This document shows positions 8,450 through 17,468 of a DNA stretch of 64,000 nt, in pieces. Numbering within the stretch: position 1 is the first letter of the stretch; the number at the start of each line of letters is the position of its first letter. The notes beneath the pieces were generated by a model, which saw only the letters and a program-made list of their open reading frames with translations, was not told where the DNA came from and ran no database searches. The DNA is from Rhodococcus jostii RHA1. GTDB lineage: Bacteria > Actinomycetota > Actinomycetes > Mycobacteriales > Mycobacteriaceae. The stretch is from the NCBI RefSeq assembly GCF_000014565.1, contig NC_008268.1:1-64000 (forward strand), given 5' to 3'. The translations under genes were made by a program, and so were the position numbers.

Positions 8450-9402
8450 CCGCGCTCTCGTCATCGGCACCACCATCTACCGACCCGAAAACGCAAATAG
8501 TCCCGGCTCTACCCGGAGGCGATTTTGCGTGGAGGCCGTCCTGTCGAGACGATCCTTGGGCAGGAAGGATTTTCGAGGTTGGCGCGGCGCTCGATTTCCG
8601 TCTACGAGGCCGACCGGCTTCAGCCGGGGCCGGCTACCGGAACGCCGCGTCGGCAGTTCCTCGAGGGGAACGGATCGTCGCCACTGAGCGAATCGGTGAT
8701 CTCGCGATACGCCGGTGGTGGGGCGGCGGCGGCAAGTATGAGTTCGTCCGCGCAAAGGTGCCGGATGCGGCCGTTGGCGAAATGCACGGTCGAATCCGAT
8801 ACTGCCCCAAGGCTTCCATCAGCATGCGGATCAGGTCCAGATGGGAACCCTCCGACCGAAGGGGTCAGGCGGCCGGAGGATCCGGGCTCTCGCGCGGGTT
8901 TGCCGTCCGAGGCCACGCGGCAGCACGCGCATCGGATACCCCTATCCGACCGGTTCACTCCTCGAGCCGACAGGCGCATCGGTCCAGCGCACCGAGGGCG
9001 CCTGCCGATCGCATCGGTGACCAATGCCAGGGGCACGGGGATGGGTGCACGGCGGCTCGCCGTGCACCTTTTCCCACGAGCAGCCTGCGGACGTTCGACG
9101 GTCACCGCAACGTCGACATGAACATCACGGGGCGCCTCCGGACGGAACTATCCCATCACTGAACATGGAATGTGCTGTGCCATAGCCAGATTGACCGGAC
9201 AGGCGGCGAACGACACGATGCCGATGCTGTCGTCGACGCGTCGGACCATCCGGCGCATCCTGCCGCCGCACCCGATCGGGTATTCACCTCAGCCGGCCCG
9301 GGCACTGCGTTTCACCCGCAGCCTCGGTCGGCATCGGCACTTCGGCGACCCGGGACGGGACAACCCTTCGGTCTCAGAGGTAGAGGTCGAGAGGGACACC
9401 GA
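8450..9402. other. No recognisable gene (about 950 bases)
   Basis: Long open frames are present on both strands, as expected at this GC content, but none shows a protein family, a plausible amino-acid composition or a good ribosome site. Probably decayed coding sequence. Confidence 0.45.
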
Positions 9403-9822
9403 TCATCGAGCGGTGTCCGACCGTGGGGGCGCACCGTCTTCACCTCGGGATACGGTGCGGAAGGTCCGCGCGAACCTCACGCGCAGCCCGCCGGTGGTGT
9501 CGCGGGCAGCCACGACCGGGGTTTCGGTCGCGAGCATCCGGTCGAGCGACGGATAGCCGGCCAGCCACCCGAGGATCGGCTCGACTGACAAACGGTGACC
9601 TGAGCCTCGCGGAACAATCGCTGTTCTCCTGTAAACCCATGTGATCGGTATGTCCGTACAATCGATGATGTTGTGGCGAAGGGCCGCGGCAACCGCCGCG
9701 GCGACGAAGAGCAGATCGCATATTCTCCTGGCGCCAACCTCGCCGAACCGGCGACAGTCGCCCCTGCCGACGCCGCGAGCGGCCACCACCCGAAAGCTGT
9801 CCTCGAACTGATCGAGCGTCAT
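9403..9822 (-). CDS. Hypothetical protein (doubtful)
   Basis: A 139-codon frame starting MTLDQFEDSFRVV with GGATGGAAG upstream. It contains an Ala-rich helix (LLFVAAAVAAALRH) and a segment ILGWLAGYPSLDRML, then an Arg-rich end. I do not recognise it. The start context and the lack of rare-codon runs favour a real gene; the odd C-terminus suggests truncation. Confidence 0.25.
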   Translation of the reverse strand: MTLDQFEDSFRVVAARGVGRGDCRRFGEVGARRICDLLFVAAAVAAALRHNIIDCTDIPITWVYRRTAIVPRGSGHRLSVEPILGWLAGYPSLDRMLATETPVVAARDTTGGLRVRFARTFRTVSRGEDGAPPRSDTAR

Positions 9823-9933
9823 CTTCCATCCCACCCCGGGTGGCCGGCAGGGGAAAGTCGCATACGTACAGCACAAGAGCCACAAGCCTCCCGAGGCGGG
9901 AGCCATGACACGGCATCACCCCGATGGGGCCCA

Positions 9934-9976
9934 CACCGCCACCGCCACCGCCACCGCCACCGCCACCGCCACCGCC
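9934..9976 (+). repeat. Hexanucleotide microsatellite (CCACCG)n
   Basis: About seven tandem copies of CCACCG. It lies in no supported gene, about 190 bases before whiB. Confidence 0.9.
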
Positions 9977-10168
9977 GAGGATTGGACACTGGACCGCCTA
10001 GCGCAGACACCAGGCCATCCGCACTACCCGTCAAACCAAGGTGCCCGGTTTGTTGTCCGGAACGAGCCGCAACCGAGACCCCACGACACATCGACAACAC
10101 AGAAATTCAGTTTCCGGAGTCCGGATCTGCCCACAGATCCTCCCGTTCGGGAACGAAAGGAACCGCAC

Positions 10169-10537
10169 TTGCTCCCCGCCCGAACCCCATCCACGCCGAC
10201 CCACCAGGTCCTGAGCGGACCCGAAGGGTGGCGGGACAGCGCCGCGTGCCGCGGTATCGAACCGTCGATGTTCTTCTCCCCCGACAATGAACGCGGCATC
10301 GCCCGAAGTCACCGCGAATCACGGGCCCGGCAGATCTGCCAGGACTGCCCCGTACTCACCCAGTGCCGCGAGCACGCCCTGACGACGGGCGAACCGTACG
10401 GAATCTGGGGCGGCATGACCGAAAACGACCGCAAACGACACACCAACCGAGCTCGCCGCCGCGAGCACCGACCCCTCGCGCCCCGGCACGCGACACCGGC
10501 CACCGCCGACGCCCTGCACCTGAGCTCCGCCCGGTAA
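10169..10537 (+). CDS. WhiB-family iron-sulfur regulator
   Basis: WhiB-like proteins bind a [4Fe-4S] cluster sensitive to O2 and NO and act with sigma factor region 4. All four cluster cysteines are present: C27 (AACRG), C57 and C60 (ICQDC), and C66 (TQC), followed by the YGIWGGMTENDR turn at 77-88 and a basic tail (RKRHTNRARRREHR) for DNA contact. The start is taken as TTG at 10,169 because GAAAGGA lies seven bases upstream; the open frame extends further but through a microsatellite. The length of 122 residues suits the family. Plasmid-borne WhiB copies are common in rhodococci. No linked target is evident. Confidence 0.85.
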   Translation: MLPARTPSTPTHQVLSGPEGWRDSAACRGIEPSMFFSPDNERGIARSHRESRARQICQDCPVLTQCREHALTTGEPYGIWGGMTENDRKRHTNRARRREHRPLAPRHATPATADALHLSSAR

Positions 10538-10678
10538 CGAGCGCGTCCAACGCGGCATCCCGACGACCCCACCACCCCACGGAGAACCCCAGCTCCAGCA
10601 CCAGAATACGAACCAGATCAACGGTTTTGGACCAACCAGAGTCCGGTGGAGCATCGCCGATCGAGACGCCCGAACGCG

Positions 10679-11023
10679 TCAACGACGCGATGCTCCCGGC
10701 CCCGAAAGCGAGCACGGTGCTCTCCGAAGCGGCGAAACACCGATTGTCACCGGTCGCGATGACGAACTGCCCTCCCGGAGCAGCGAAGGTCGCCGACCGC
10801 AGCGGGCCTCCGGTTCCTCGACCCTTTCAGGTTCGGGCAGGTTGAGCGGGGGCAGTCCGTTCTCGCCGGTCGCAGCGGCGGCCGTCATCGCAGCCTGAGC
10901 CGGATCGGGATTGCCCTCGCCCATCGGGTCGTTCGCCACCCCCACGGCGGCAACGCAGGCGGCGGTGATGCCCAACGCGGCTGCGGTCTTCACGTATGGG
11001 CGGCCACCCGAAGGGCCACGCAT
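10679..11023 (-). pseudogene. N-terminal part of a secreted/anchored transfer-type protein
   Basis: From an ATG at 11,023: a short basic start, a hydrophobic segment (VKTAAALGITAACVAAVGVA) that could be a signal anchor, then an Ala-rich linker and NGLPPLNLPEPERVEEPE. After about residue 70 the sequence turns into Arg/Ser-rich nonsense, so the 3' part is missing. Similar proteins on actinomycete plasmids have a C-terminal cell-wall hydrolase-like domain; a matching C-terminal domain lies separately at 15,092-15,287. Assignment to conjugation is inference. Confidence 0.4.
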
Positions 11024-11169
11024 TCCCCGGGCTTTTAGTCGGTAGTCGCTTGGCCGGCCCCCGGCACCGCACCCGCGGTGCGGGCGCCCGGGGGTTGTCA
11101 CGAGGGTTACCGCTGGCGCCGCCGAACAGAGAAGCGTCCGGAACGCCTGGACACCGAGCACGCGGCCCA

Positions 11170-11278
11170 CGCCCCGAGCGGGTCGAGTTCCTCGAGTCGC
11201 TCTCGAGTCACTCTCGGGTCGCTCTCCGCTCTCGGGTCGAGTTCCTCGAGTCGCTCTCGGGTTGCTCTCGGGTCGCGT
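11170..11278. repeat. Degenerate CTCTCGGGTCG/CGAGTCG repeats
   Basis: The block GTTCCTCGAGTCGCTCTCG occurs twice, near 11,188 and 11,240, among further copies of CTCTCGGGT. It occupies the broken 3' end of the translocase pseudogene, where it encodes repeats such as TRERRATRE. Confidence 0.6.
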
Positions 11279-12668
11279 CGTCACCCGTCTTCGCCAGCCG
11301 CTGCCACTTGCCGGAGAGAATGAAGAACTCGTCGAGGACCGCGATCATCAGCGGTAGCTGCGAGCCCTCGATCTTCTTGTGGTGAATGTAGGCGTTGCGG
11401 GCCATCATCTCGGTGTGCAGCGCACGCACGAACATTGCCGCGCGGAGCGCGTCCTACACCATCGCGCCACAACCGGGGTAACCCTCGAGTGCCGTCGAGT
11501 TCGATCATCTTCGGATCGACACCGACGAACGGGATGCCACGGCGCACCGCCTCGGTCAGCAACCGTGCGGATCACGAACCCCTTGCCACCGCCGGTCGGC
11601 CCCACGATCACGCAATGCGGCCGGTTCGAACGCGTCGACACATCCCAGAACATCGTCAGGTCCGCCGCGCCGGTCGCATACGGCAGGTGCCGCAGGTCCG
11701 CGCCGACCAGGGCGAACGGGTACTCCACCCCGGTCGGCACCGCAGCCACGAGCCGCATCACCAGGGGGGCCCTGCGAAGGGGTCCACTCCGTGGTCCAGG
11801 TCCGGCCGGACTCGTGCACGCCCGCAAGAGATGCCAGGGCTTCGTCGACCTCCGCTTGGAAGCCGCCGGCACCGGAGTTCATCGACGGCTCGAACGTGCT
11901 CTCGACGCCGTTCTCGAGCCGTTCTCGACGCCGTACTCGACGCCGTACTCGACGCCGTACTCGACGCCGTACTCGACGCCGTACTCGTCGACCGAGTCGA
12001 CGGTGACCCTCGCGTCCTTGAGGATTGCGCCGGCATCGAGCGCCGCCTGCAGCGCCTTGTGCCGCGCGGAGCGAGTGTCGGGGATGACTTCGGCGCGGGT
12101 GATGAGGATTCGATTCCTGTGCCCCTCATGCTCGACGCGGACCTCCCACTTGCCGCGGCCAGCGAATGCCTCCTCGATTGCCCGGGTCAGCTCGTGAAAA
12201 CGCCTTCGGCCGGATCACGGTGCCGGGGTGCAGTGTGATCGCCGCCCGGCAGACGGTCCGTCGCCGGGGAGCCAGTGACACGATGACCTTCCGGCGACGG
12301 TGACCGGTGGTCTGACGCACCACGGATTCGAGCATCCGAGTCGACTTGTGCGCGCGGTAGCGGGACACATCGAGCGCGCACAGTGCGGCAGCGCCAGCGA
12401 GCAACGGGCCACTGGTAGCCGTGCAGCTGGGTGAGGGACGTCGGTCGCGGTCTCGTTGCCGTCGACGGCCGGCAGCAGCCGTGGCGCGTACACCGCCGCG
12501 GCGGCGCCGGCCACAGCGATCGGTGAGGTGGGGGTGAAGCGGCCGATGCGCGCCCGGTCGGGCGGCCGAATCGACCTGCGTGCCTGCGCGTGCGGTGTCG
12601 CAGTCGCCGAAGATCTCGCGGTACTGCTGAACCACCCAGTCCTCGACCGGGTCACGACGTGCGTTCAC
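11208..12668 (-). pseudogene. FtsK/TraB-like conjugative DNA translocase, multiply frameshifted
   Basis: The start is a GTG at 12,668 with AGGAG six bases upstream (NARRDPVEDWVVQQYREIF). Across at least four frames one can follow a membrane segment (PIAVAGAAAAVYAPRLLPAV), a middle domain (VIVSLAPRRRTV, then WEVRVEHEGHRNRILITRAE), a VEYG repeat, the Walker A GPTGGGKG at 11,579-11,602 preceded by DVSTRSNRPHCVIV, a VGVDPKMIELDG segment, and a Walker B-like MIAVLDEFF near 11,340. This is the order of FtsK/SpoIIIE-type translocases that move double-stranded plasmid DNA in actinomycete conjugation. The 3' end dissolves into short repeats. It is a dead gene. Confidence 0.7.
11922..11990 (-). repeat. 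12-bp tandem repeat encoding VEYG units
   Basis: Four exact copies of TACTCGACGCCG at 11,934-11,981 with degenerate copies on both sides. In the frame that matches the translocase on the minus strand they encode repeated V-E-Y-G. The unit length keeps the frame. Confidence 0.85.
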
Positions 12669-12746
12669 CGCGGGCTCCTTTCGCTCGGCCCGACACCACT
12701 GCGGGAGTGATGCGGGAGCACTGTGGCAACAAACGCGCGCCGGGTT

Positions 12747-12770
12747 CAACGGGGTATGTGGATAACTTCC
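12747..12770 (+). repeat. 24-bp inverted repeat, left copy, with DnaA-box core
   Basis: Contains GGGGTATGTGGATAACTTCC. The core TGTGGATAA (12,757-12,765) is the complement of the DnaA box TTATCCACA. The inverted partner at 13,849-13,872 matches 23 of 24 bases. Confidence 0.75.
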
Positions 12771-13005
12771 GAGCGGCGCGTTCGACGAATCGTCCCGAGC
12801 CTGTCGGTGCCCCACGTAGAGCATCCCGGCGACCCCCGGATCCCAGCGGTCCGCGCGCCGCTCACCGAGACCCGGTGTGTGCCGCATCGCACGCCGTGGC
12901 GAGGCAGGCATCCAGGGGACTCGTTCGCTGTGTCGGCGGTGTTCGCCGCACGGTGCCGGAGCGGTGCGGGTGCGGCCGCGGACCCGCCCGCCGCAGCGCT
13001 CCGAA

Positions 13006-13077
13006 CAGCAGTCGCGGACCCCCGTCGCAGAGCGCTCGAATCAGCGGTCACGGACCCCCGTCGCAGAGCGCTCGAAT
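13006..13077 (+). repeat. 36-bp tandem repeat, two copies
   Basis: Copies at 13,006-13,041 and 13,042-13,077, nearly identical, sharing CGGACCCCCGTCGCAGAGCG; a third copy starts at 13,078 but diverges after CAGCGGTC. No spacers separate the copies. Confidence 0.85.
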
Positions 13078-13346
13078 CAGCGGTCGAATGAGCGGTCGAG
13101 TTCCGGGCGTTTCGACGGTGATTCGACCGCTGCGGCGAGCACGTCCGAGCACGCGTGTGAGACGCCTCTCCGCGAGCGATACCGGCAGGGTCGGTGCGGC
13201 GGTCGACGCGGTCCCGATGCCGGCGCGGCGAGTCCACGAAGGGCGCGCCGAACCGGCGCCCCGCTGCGCGGTCGACACAGCACCGCCGCAGGCGTGTGAC
13301 ATGGGGCGTCCCGAAATAGGTTGGCGCGGCGCAATTTCTAGTAGTA

Positions 13347-13396
13347 CACTCCCCCCTAGGCCCGAAGGGCCGGGGGGAGTGACCCCCGAAGGGGGT
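13347..13396. other. Two adjacent strong hairpins with GAA loops
   Basis: The first pairs CACTCCCCCC (13,347-13,356) with GGGGGGAGTG (13,372-13,381) and, inside, GGCCC (13,359-13,363) with GGGCC (13,367-13,371), loop GAA, with TA unpaired. The second pairs ACCCCC with GGGGGT (13,382-13,396), again with a GAA loop. No gene ends beside them and no T run follows, so an ordinary terminator is not obvious. Confidence 0.75.
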
Positions 13397-13848
13397 GGGG
13401 TTCCCCCGCTTTTCCGGACGCTCGATTCGGACGCCCGTTCTCATGCCACGACAGAGCACCCTCCGATCGGTGCCGCAGCACCACCTGTTCGATCCCCATT
13501 TCGAGGGCAATAAGACGCGCACTCGTGTGCGCCTGAACACGGGCGGTCCGGCACCACATTGCAGCGCTGAATTTCGCGCTTCCACGGCCCTGCCGCCACC
13601 GTTGCTCCGCCGGGTTCTCCGGGCACCACCCCACCGGGCGGCCCGTTGCGGTGCTCGGCGGGCCCCGATCTCTGACCGAGAGGGGGTCAAGCGCACACCG
13701 AACCACCCACGACCCGTCAGAGGTCCACGCGCGACACCCTCACCGCCCACGCAACCGATGCCCGCGCCCAGCCCATGCGTGGGTCACCAGATGGCCGAAA
13801 AGCACGCACCCCCGCTGCGCCGACGACCACCGCTGCGCCTTCGCACAA

Positions 13849-13872
13849 GGAAGCTATCCACATACCCCGTTG
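13849..13872 (-). repeat. 24-bp inverted repeat, right copy
   Basis: Inverted partner of 12,747-12,770 with one mismatch; the DnaA-box-like core here reads CTATCCACA. The copies are about 1.08 kb apart. Confidence 0.75.
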
Positions 13873-14042
13873 ACGTCGGCACGCGATCTTTCTTCACGTC
13901 GCCCGCACCACATTTCAAGTGCTCTCGCCAGATCCGACCCGAGAAGAACCCCATCTGTGTTGCGTCCACCGTCGTCGACGCCGCACTCGCTTCACCCACA
14001 CACCCCCACATCGGTGATCACTTTCTTGCTCCGGAAACCGAG

Positions 14043-14600
14043 GTGAACACCAACAACCTCGAGGACTGGATCGGCGACAACGTCTTCGCCGGTGATCTTC
14101 CCCGCTGGTTGCCTGCGCGATCACACTCGGAGCCCGCCACAAGCAACTTCTCGAAGGTGCCGACCGTCGGCGGACCGATCTGTCGCCGCGATCACCTTCT
14201 TCGTGCTCGCCGGTAGCCAGAACGCAATGAACGGGCTCGGAACCTTTTCCCTCAGCCTCTTCGGCGTCGACGTCTCACGCGTGCTCGTCCCTTGCGAACA
14301 CATCCTCGAAGGGAGTGAGCACGTAAACGCCGACCGACCCGCTCTACCCGCGTAGACGCGCACTACCTCGGCCCCCGCGGGCAGAACCCTCCCCCGACTC
14401 GCATCCGGTACTCCGCCGTCGGGGTGAATGCAACGATCGCGGTCACGGCCTTCGTCGTCGCCCGCATGATCATCGACGTCCCTCCGGGCTTCACACCACT
14501 GGCCGTGATGCTCACGCTCACCGTCTCTCTCACCACCACGATCACCCGATACATCAACGCCGACCGACCCCCGCACTTTCCGTGTTCATCGCGGCATGGA
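14043..14600 (+). pseudogene. Membrane protein of transfer type, frameshifted
   Basis: Starts NTNNLEDWIGDNVFAGDLPR, then in other frames come an amphipathic LEGADRRRTDL segment, a hydrophobic AAITFFVLAGSQNAMNGLG, a FSLSLFGVDVSRVLVP segment, and two further membrane-like stretches (ATIAVTAFVVARMIIDV; FTPLAVMLTLTVSLTTTI). At least three frames are needed, so it is dead. The topology suggests a multi-pass protein of about 170 residues. It lies upstream of a cell-wall-hydrolase-like fragment reading the same way and downstream of the translocase pseudogene, a plausible remnant of a transfer operon. Confidence 0.4.
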
Positions 14601-15019
14601 ACGACGTGGTGGCACCACGACCGCCTCAGACCCGGACAGAGCGCCCCGGCCCCGGCCCGCCGGTGCTCGACCTGTCCACTACCGAAGATCGACGGTGAAA
14701 TCCGATCAGCCCGAACAAGGACATCGCCGCCGGTGCTCGACCCGAACTTCGACGAGCCGCAGCCGCCGGTCCTGCCGCCGGAAGCCCCGCCTCCCTCCCG
14801 CGCCGCGGCGATGCGCAACGCCCCCCACGACCCCGCCGGCCGAACCGGCACCACAACACCCAGCCCGGCCCCCGATCCCCGATCCCCGGGGCCCGGGGCC
14901 CGGGGCCAGCCCGCCGCCCGTCGAACCGCCCAGGACACCCGCGGCACCCCCCCTCCCACCGAACCACCCGTCGTCGACGAACCCGCCGGCCCGCAGCGAC
15001 GCCGCAAACACCGCACGAC

Positions 15020-15287
15020 CTCCGAAGCCGAGTTCGTTCCACCGACGAAGAGCTACCGCCGCTGCCCGCCGACAAAGGCAGCCAAGCGCACATGCAGATC
15101 GACTCGATCCGCATCATGCGCACAATCGCGGCGGCCTTCCCCGAGATCACCACCCTCGGCGGATGGCGCCCCACCGGCGACGTCACCCCGGATCACCCCG
15201 ACGGGCGCGCGGTCGACATCATGATTCCCGACTCCGCGAGCGCCCCAGGGAAGGCACTCGGCGACACGATCGCCCGGGCTGCGGAGG
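15020..15287 (+). pseudogene. Cell-wall-hydrolase-like C-terminal domain, cut by an IS
   Basis: Reads IMRTIAAAFPEITTLGGWRP, then DHPDGRAVDIMIP and ALGDTIARAAE. Alternating FPEI..IGG and DHxxGRAxDxMIP motifs mark a domain common in secreted actinomycete peptidoglycan-active proteins. A Pro-rich linker precedes it in a shifted frame (upstream of about 15,045). The IS256-type element is inserted after codon GAG; removing the element and one target copy restores E-R-L-S-E-R and a TGA at 16,693-16,695, so the interrupted gene ended only nine codons later. Confidence 0.6.
15280..15287 (+). repeat. 8-bp target site duplication, left copy
   Basis: TGCGGAGG immediately left of the element; the identical octamer follows its right end at 16,668-16,675. 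An 8-bp duplication is usual for the IS256 family. Confidence 0.9.
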
Positions 15288-16667
15288 GGGACTGTCGGGA
15301 TAACGGTTGAACTGGATCTGGCCGACACGCCGAGTTCTCTTGGCGAGAAGGCAAGACGATGACCGAAACACTTGATCACATGGATCAGTCGAAGATTGAC
15401 CACCAGAAGCTGGCCCAACAACTGTTGGCCCAGGCCAAAGCCGAGGGCGTCGAGCTGGTCGGACCGAACGGACTACTCAACCAGCTCACCGCGAACGTCC
15501 TCGAAACCGCACTCGAAGCCGAAATGGACGAGCACCTCGGCTACGAGAAACACCACGTCACGGGATGAAACGGAGAAAACTCCCGGAACGGGAGGCGGAC
15601 GAAGACCGTGCTCACCGAAATCGGACCGGTACAGATCCAGGTGCCACGAGACACCGATGCCTCGTTCGATCCGCAGATCGTCAAGAAACGGCAGCGACGC
15701 CTGACCGGGGTCGACGAAATCATTTTGTCCCTCTCGGCGAAAGGCCTGACCACAGGCGAAATCGCGGCACACTTCGACGACGTCTACGGCGCATCGGTCT
15801 CGAAGGAGACCATCAGCAAGATCACCGACAAGGTCCTCACGGAGATGGCCGAATGGTCCGTCCGTCCCCTCGACCCGGTGTATCCGGTGCTGTTCATCGA
15901 TGCCATCCACGTCAAGATCCGCGACGGTCAGGTCGCCAACCGGCCCGTCTACGTCGCCATCGGCGTCACCACCGCCGGGGAACGCGAGATCCTCGGGCTG
16001 TGGGCAGGTGACGGCGGGGAGGGGGCCAAGTTCTGGCTCGCCGTCCTGACGGAAATCCGCAACCGCGGGGTCGCAGACGTGTGCATCGCCGTCTGCGACG
16101 GACTCAAGGGACTGCCCGACGCGATCACTACCGTGTGGCCACTCACGGTGGTGCAGACCTGCCTGATTCACCTCTTGCGTAACACCTTTCGTTACGCATC
16201 GCGTCAGTACTGGGACGAGATGTCACGGGACCTGCGGCCGATATACACCGCTGTCAACGAGGCCGCGGCCAAGGAGCAGTTCACCGAGTTCGCCGACAAA
16301 TGGGGGCCGAGGTATCCGGCGATCGTCCGGCTGTGGGAAAGCGCCTGGAGCGAGTTCGTGCCCTTCCTCGACTACGACCCCGAGATCCGCCGGGTCATTT
16401 GCTCGACGAACGCGATCGAGTCCCTCAACGCGCGCTACCGGCGGGCGGTGCGGGCGAGGGGCCACTTCCCCAGCGAGCAGGCCGCGCTCAAGTGCCTCTA
16501 CCTCGCCACCCGGTCGCTGGACCCGTCCGGTAAGGGAAGAGCACGATGGGTGACGAGGTGGAAGCCGGCCCTCAACGCGTTTGCTATCACATTCGAAGGC
16601 CGAATCACCCCAACCGTGATCTAGATTCATGCGCCAGAACTGGATCCACCGATGTTCTGACAGTCCC
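15288..16667 (+). mobile_element. IS256-family insertion sequence, 1,380 bp
   Basis: The ends are GGGACTGTC at 15,288 and its complement GACAGTCCC at 16,667, with imperfect inner matching. It is flanked by identical 8-bp target copies. It holds one transposase gene. The exact target duplication argues for insertion that is recent relative to the decay of surrounding genes, yet the transposase carries a stop codon. Confidence 0.88.
15359..16624 (+). pseudogene. IS256-family transposase with premature TGA
   Basis: The single frame 15,359-16,624 would encode 421 residues, the usual length, but codon 70 is TGA (15,566-15,568). The context G-stop-NGENSRNGRRTKTV shows that the family Arg (CGA) has mutated to a stop. 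Beyond it all else is intact: the DDE catalytic residues in LFIDAIHVK, AVCDGLKGLPDA and STNAIESLNARYRRAV, and the CLIHLLRNT helix. A GTG at 15,608 could start a truncated protein lacking the N-terminal DNA-binding part. Without readthrough the element is non-autonomous. Confidence 0.85.
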
Positions 16668-16675
16668 TGCGGAGG
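16668..16675 (+). repeat. 8-bp target site duplication, right copy
   Basis: TGCGGAGG, identical to the left copy. Confidence 0.9.
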
Positions 16676-16699
16676 AACGGCTGAGCGAGCGCTGATCAG

Positions 16700-17468
16700 G
16701 TGGGCGACGCTGTGCTGGCGCTGGATCGTGTTCCGGCCGACGATTTCGGGTTCACGCTGGGGCTGCGCGATGCAGTGGGCGGGGATCGATTCGTGCGGCT
16801 GGGGCAGTGCGGTCACTTGACGCTGGTGCAGGCCGCGCCGGTGCGGACGTTCCGCTGGTCGCGTGGGCTCGGTCATTTCCCCGGGTGGTGGTGGTCGGTG
16901 ACAACCGGCCACCATGTGGGTTACGAGTCCTGGCTGGAGCGCGATCGTGTCCGCGCGCTCGATTTCGATCGGGACGTCGTCGGTATCGCGTCGCAGCCGT
17001 TCTGGCTGCACTGGAGCGATGGCAGACGCCAGCGCCGCCATGCCCCGGACTATTTCGCTCGCGTGGTCGACGGGTCGGGTGTGGTGATCGATGTCCGCGC
17101 CGATGACGCGATCGAGCCGAGGGACGCCGAAGCGTTCACGGTCACGGCGCAGGCGTGTGAGCAGGTGGTCGGCTGGCGATATCGGCGAGTGGGGTGCTGG
17201 ATCCGATGCTGGCGGGGAACGTGCGGTGGCTGGCACGCTACCGGCATCCGCGGTGCGCCGGCCGGGCCGAGATCGGGCAGCGGCTGCGGGAGGTGTTCGC
17301 GTCACCGGCGCCGCTGCTGGCGACCGCCGAGCGTGCCGGAGACCGGATCGCGGTGCTGCCAGCACTGTTCTGATGTGGCAGCAGGAGCTGGTGGCCGATC
17401 TGGCGGCCGCCAGGCTGGGCCCGACCACTCTGGTGGCGACTGTGGGTTCGGTCGGTGGTGCTCGGTGA
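16700..17468 (+). pseudogene. tnsA: TnsA-like transposase endonuclease, frameshifted
   Basis: In Tn7-type elements TnsA cuts the 5' strands at the transposon ends and makes cut-and-paste possible. Diagnostic segments are HFPGWWWSVTTGHHVGYESW with the following E-R, then VGIASQPFWLHW, the HAPDYFARVVDG strand with the metal-binding Asp, and VVIDVRADD with the catalytic region. After RYRRVG (about 17,190) the match continues one frame over (NVRWLARYRHPRCAGRAEIG) and near 17,370 moves again to MWQQELVADLAAARLGP, ending at TGA 17,466-17,468. Two indels make it a pseudogene. The GTG at 16,700 lies just after the stop of the gene interrupted by the IS. Confidence 0.75.

Larger units (their letters stand above)
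12771..14042. other. Gene-free structured region between inverted repeats
   Basis: No convincing gene on either strand. The stretch holds 36-bp tandem repeats (13,006-13,077), two very stable hairpins (13,347-13,396) and the right copy of the 24-bp inverted repeat. Its left edge abuts the start of the conjugative translocase pseudogene. The combination suggests a replication, partition or transfer origin of a plasmid; this is inference. Confidence 0.4.

Noticed and set aside
8525..9121. A 198-codon open frame on the plus strand as a gene
   Set aside because: Composition is irregular, no motif or family likeness, and an equally long frame lies on the other strand; expected by chance at this GC content.
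13006..13090. 36-bp repeats as a CRISPR array
   Set aside because: The copies abut without spacers and no cas gene is present in the window.
12590..13513. A 307-codon open frame on the plus strand
   Set aside because: It runs through tandem repeats and the promoter side of the translocase gene, is Arg/Pro-rich and has no plausible start.
13395..14216. An open frame following the GAA-loop hairpins as a coding gene
   Set aside because: The sequence is low-complexity, rich in Arg, Pro and Ser, with no ribosome site; only its last part overlaps the start of the membrane-protein remnant.
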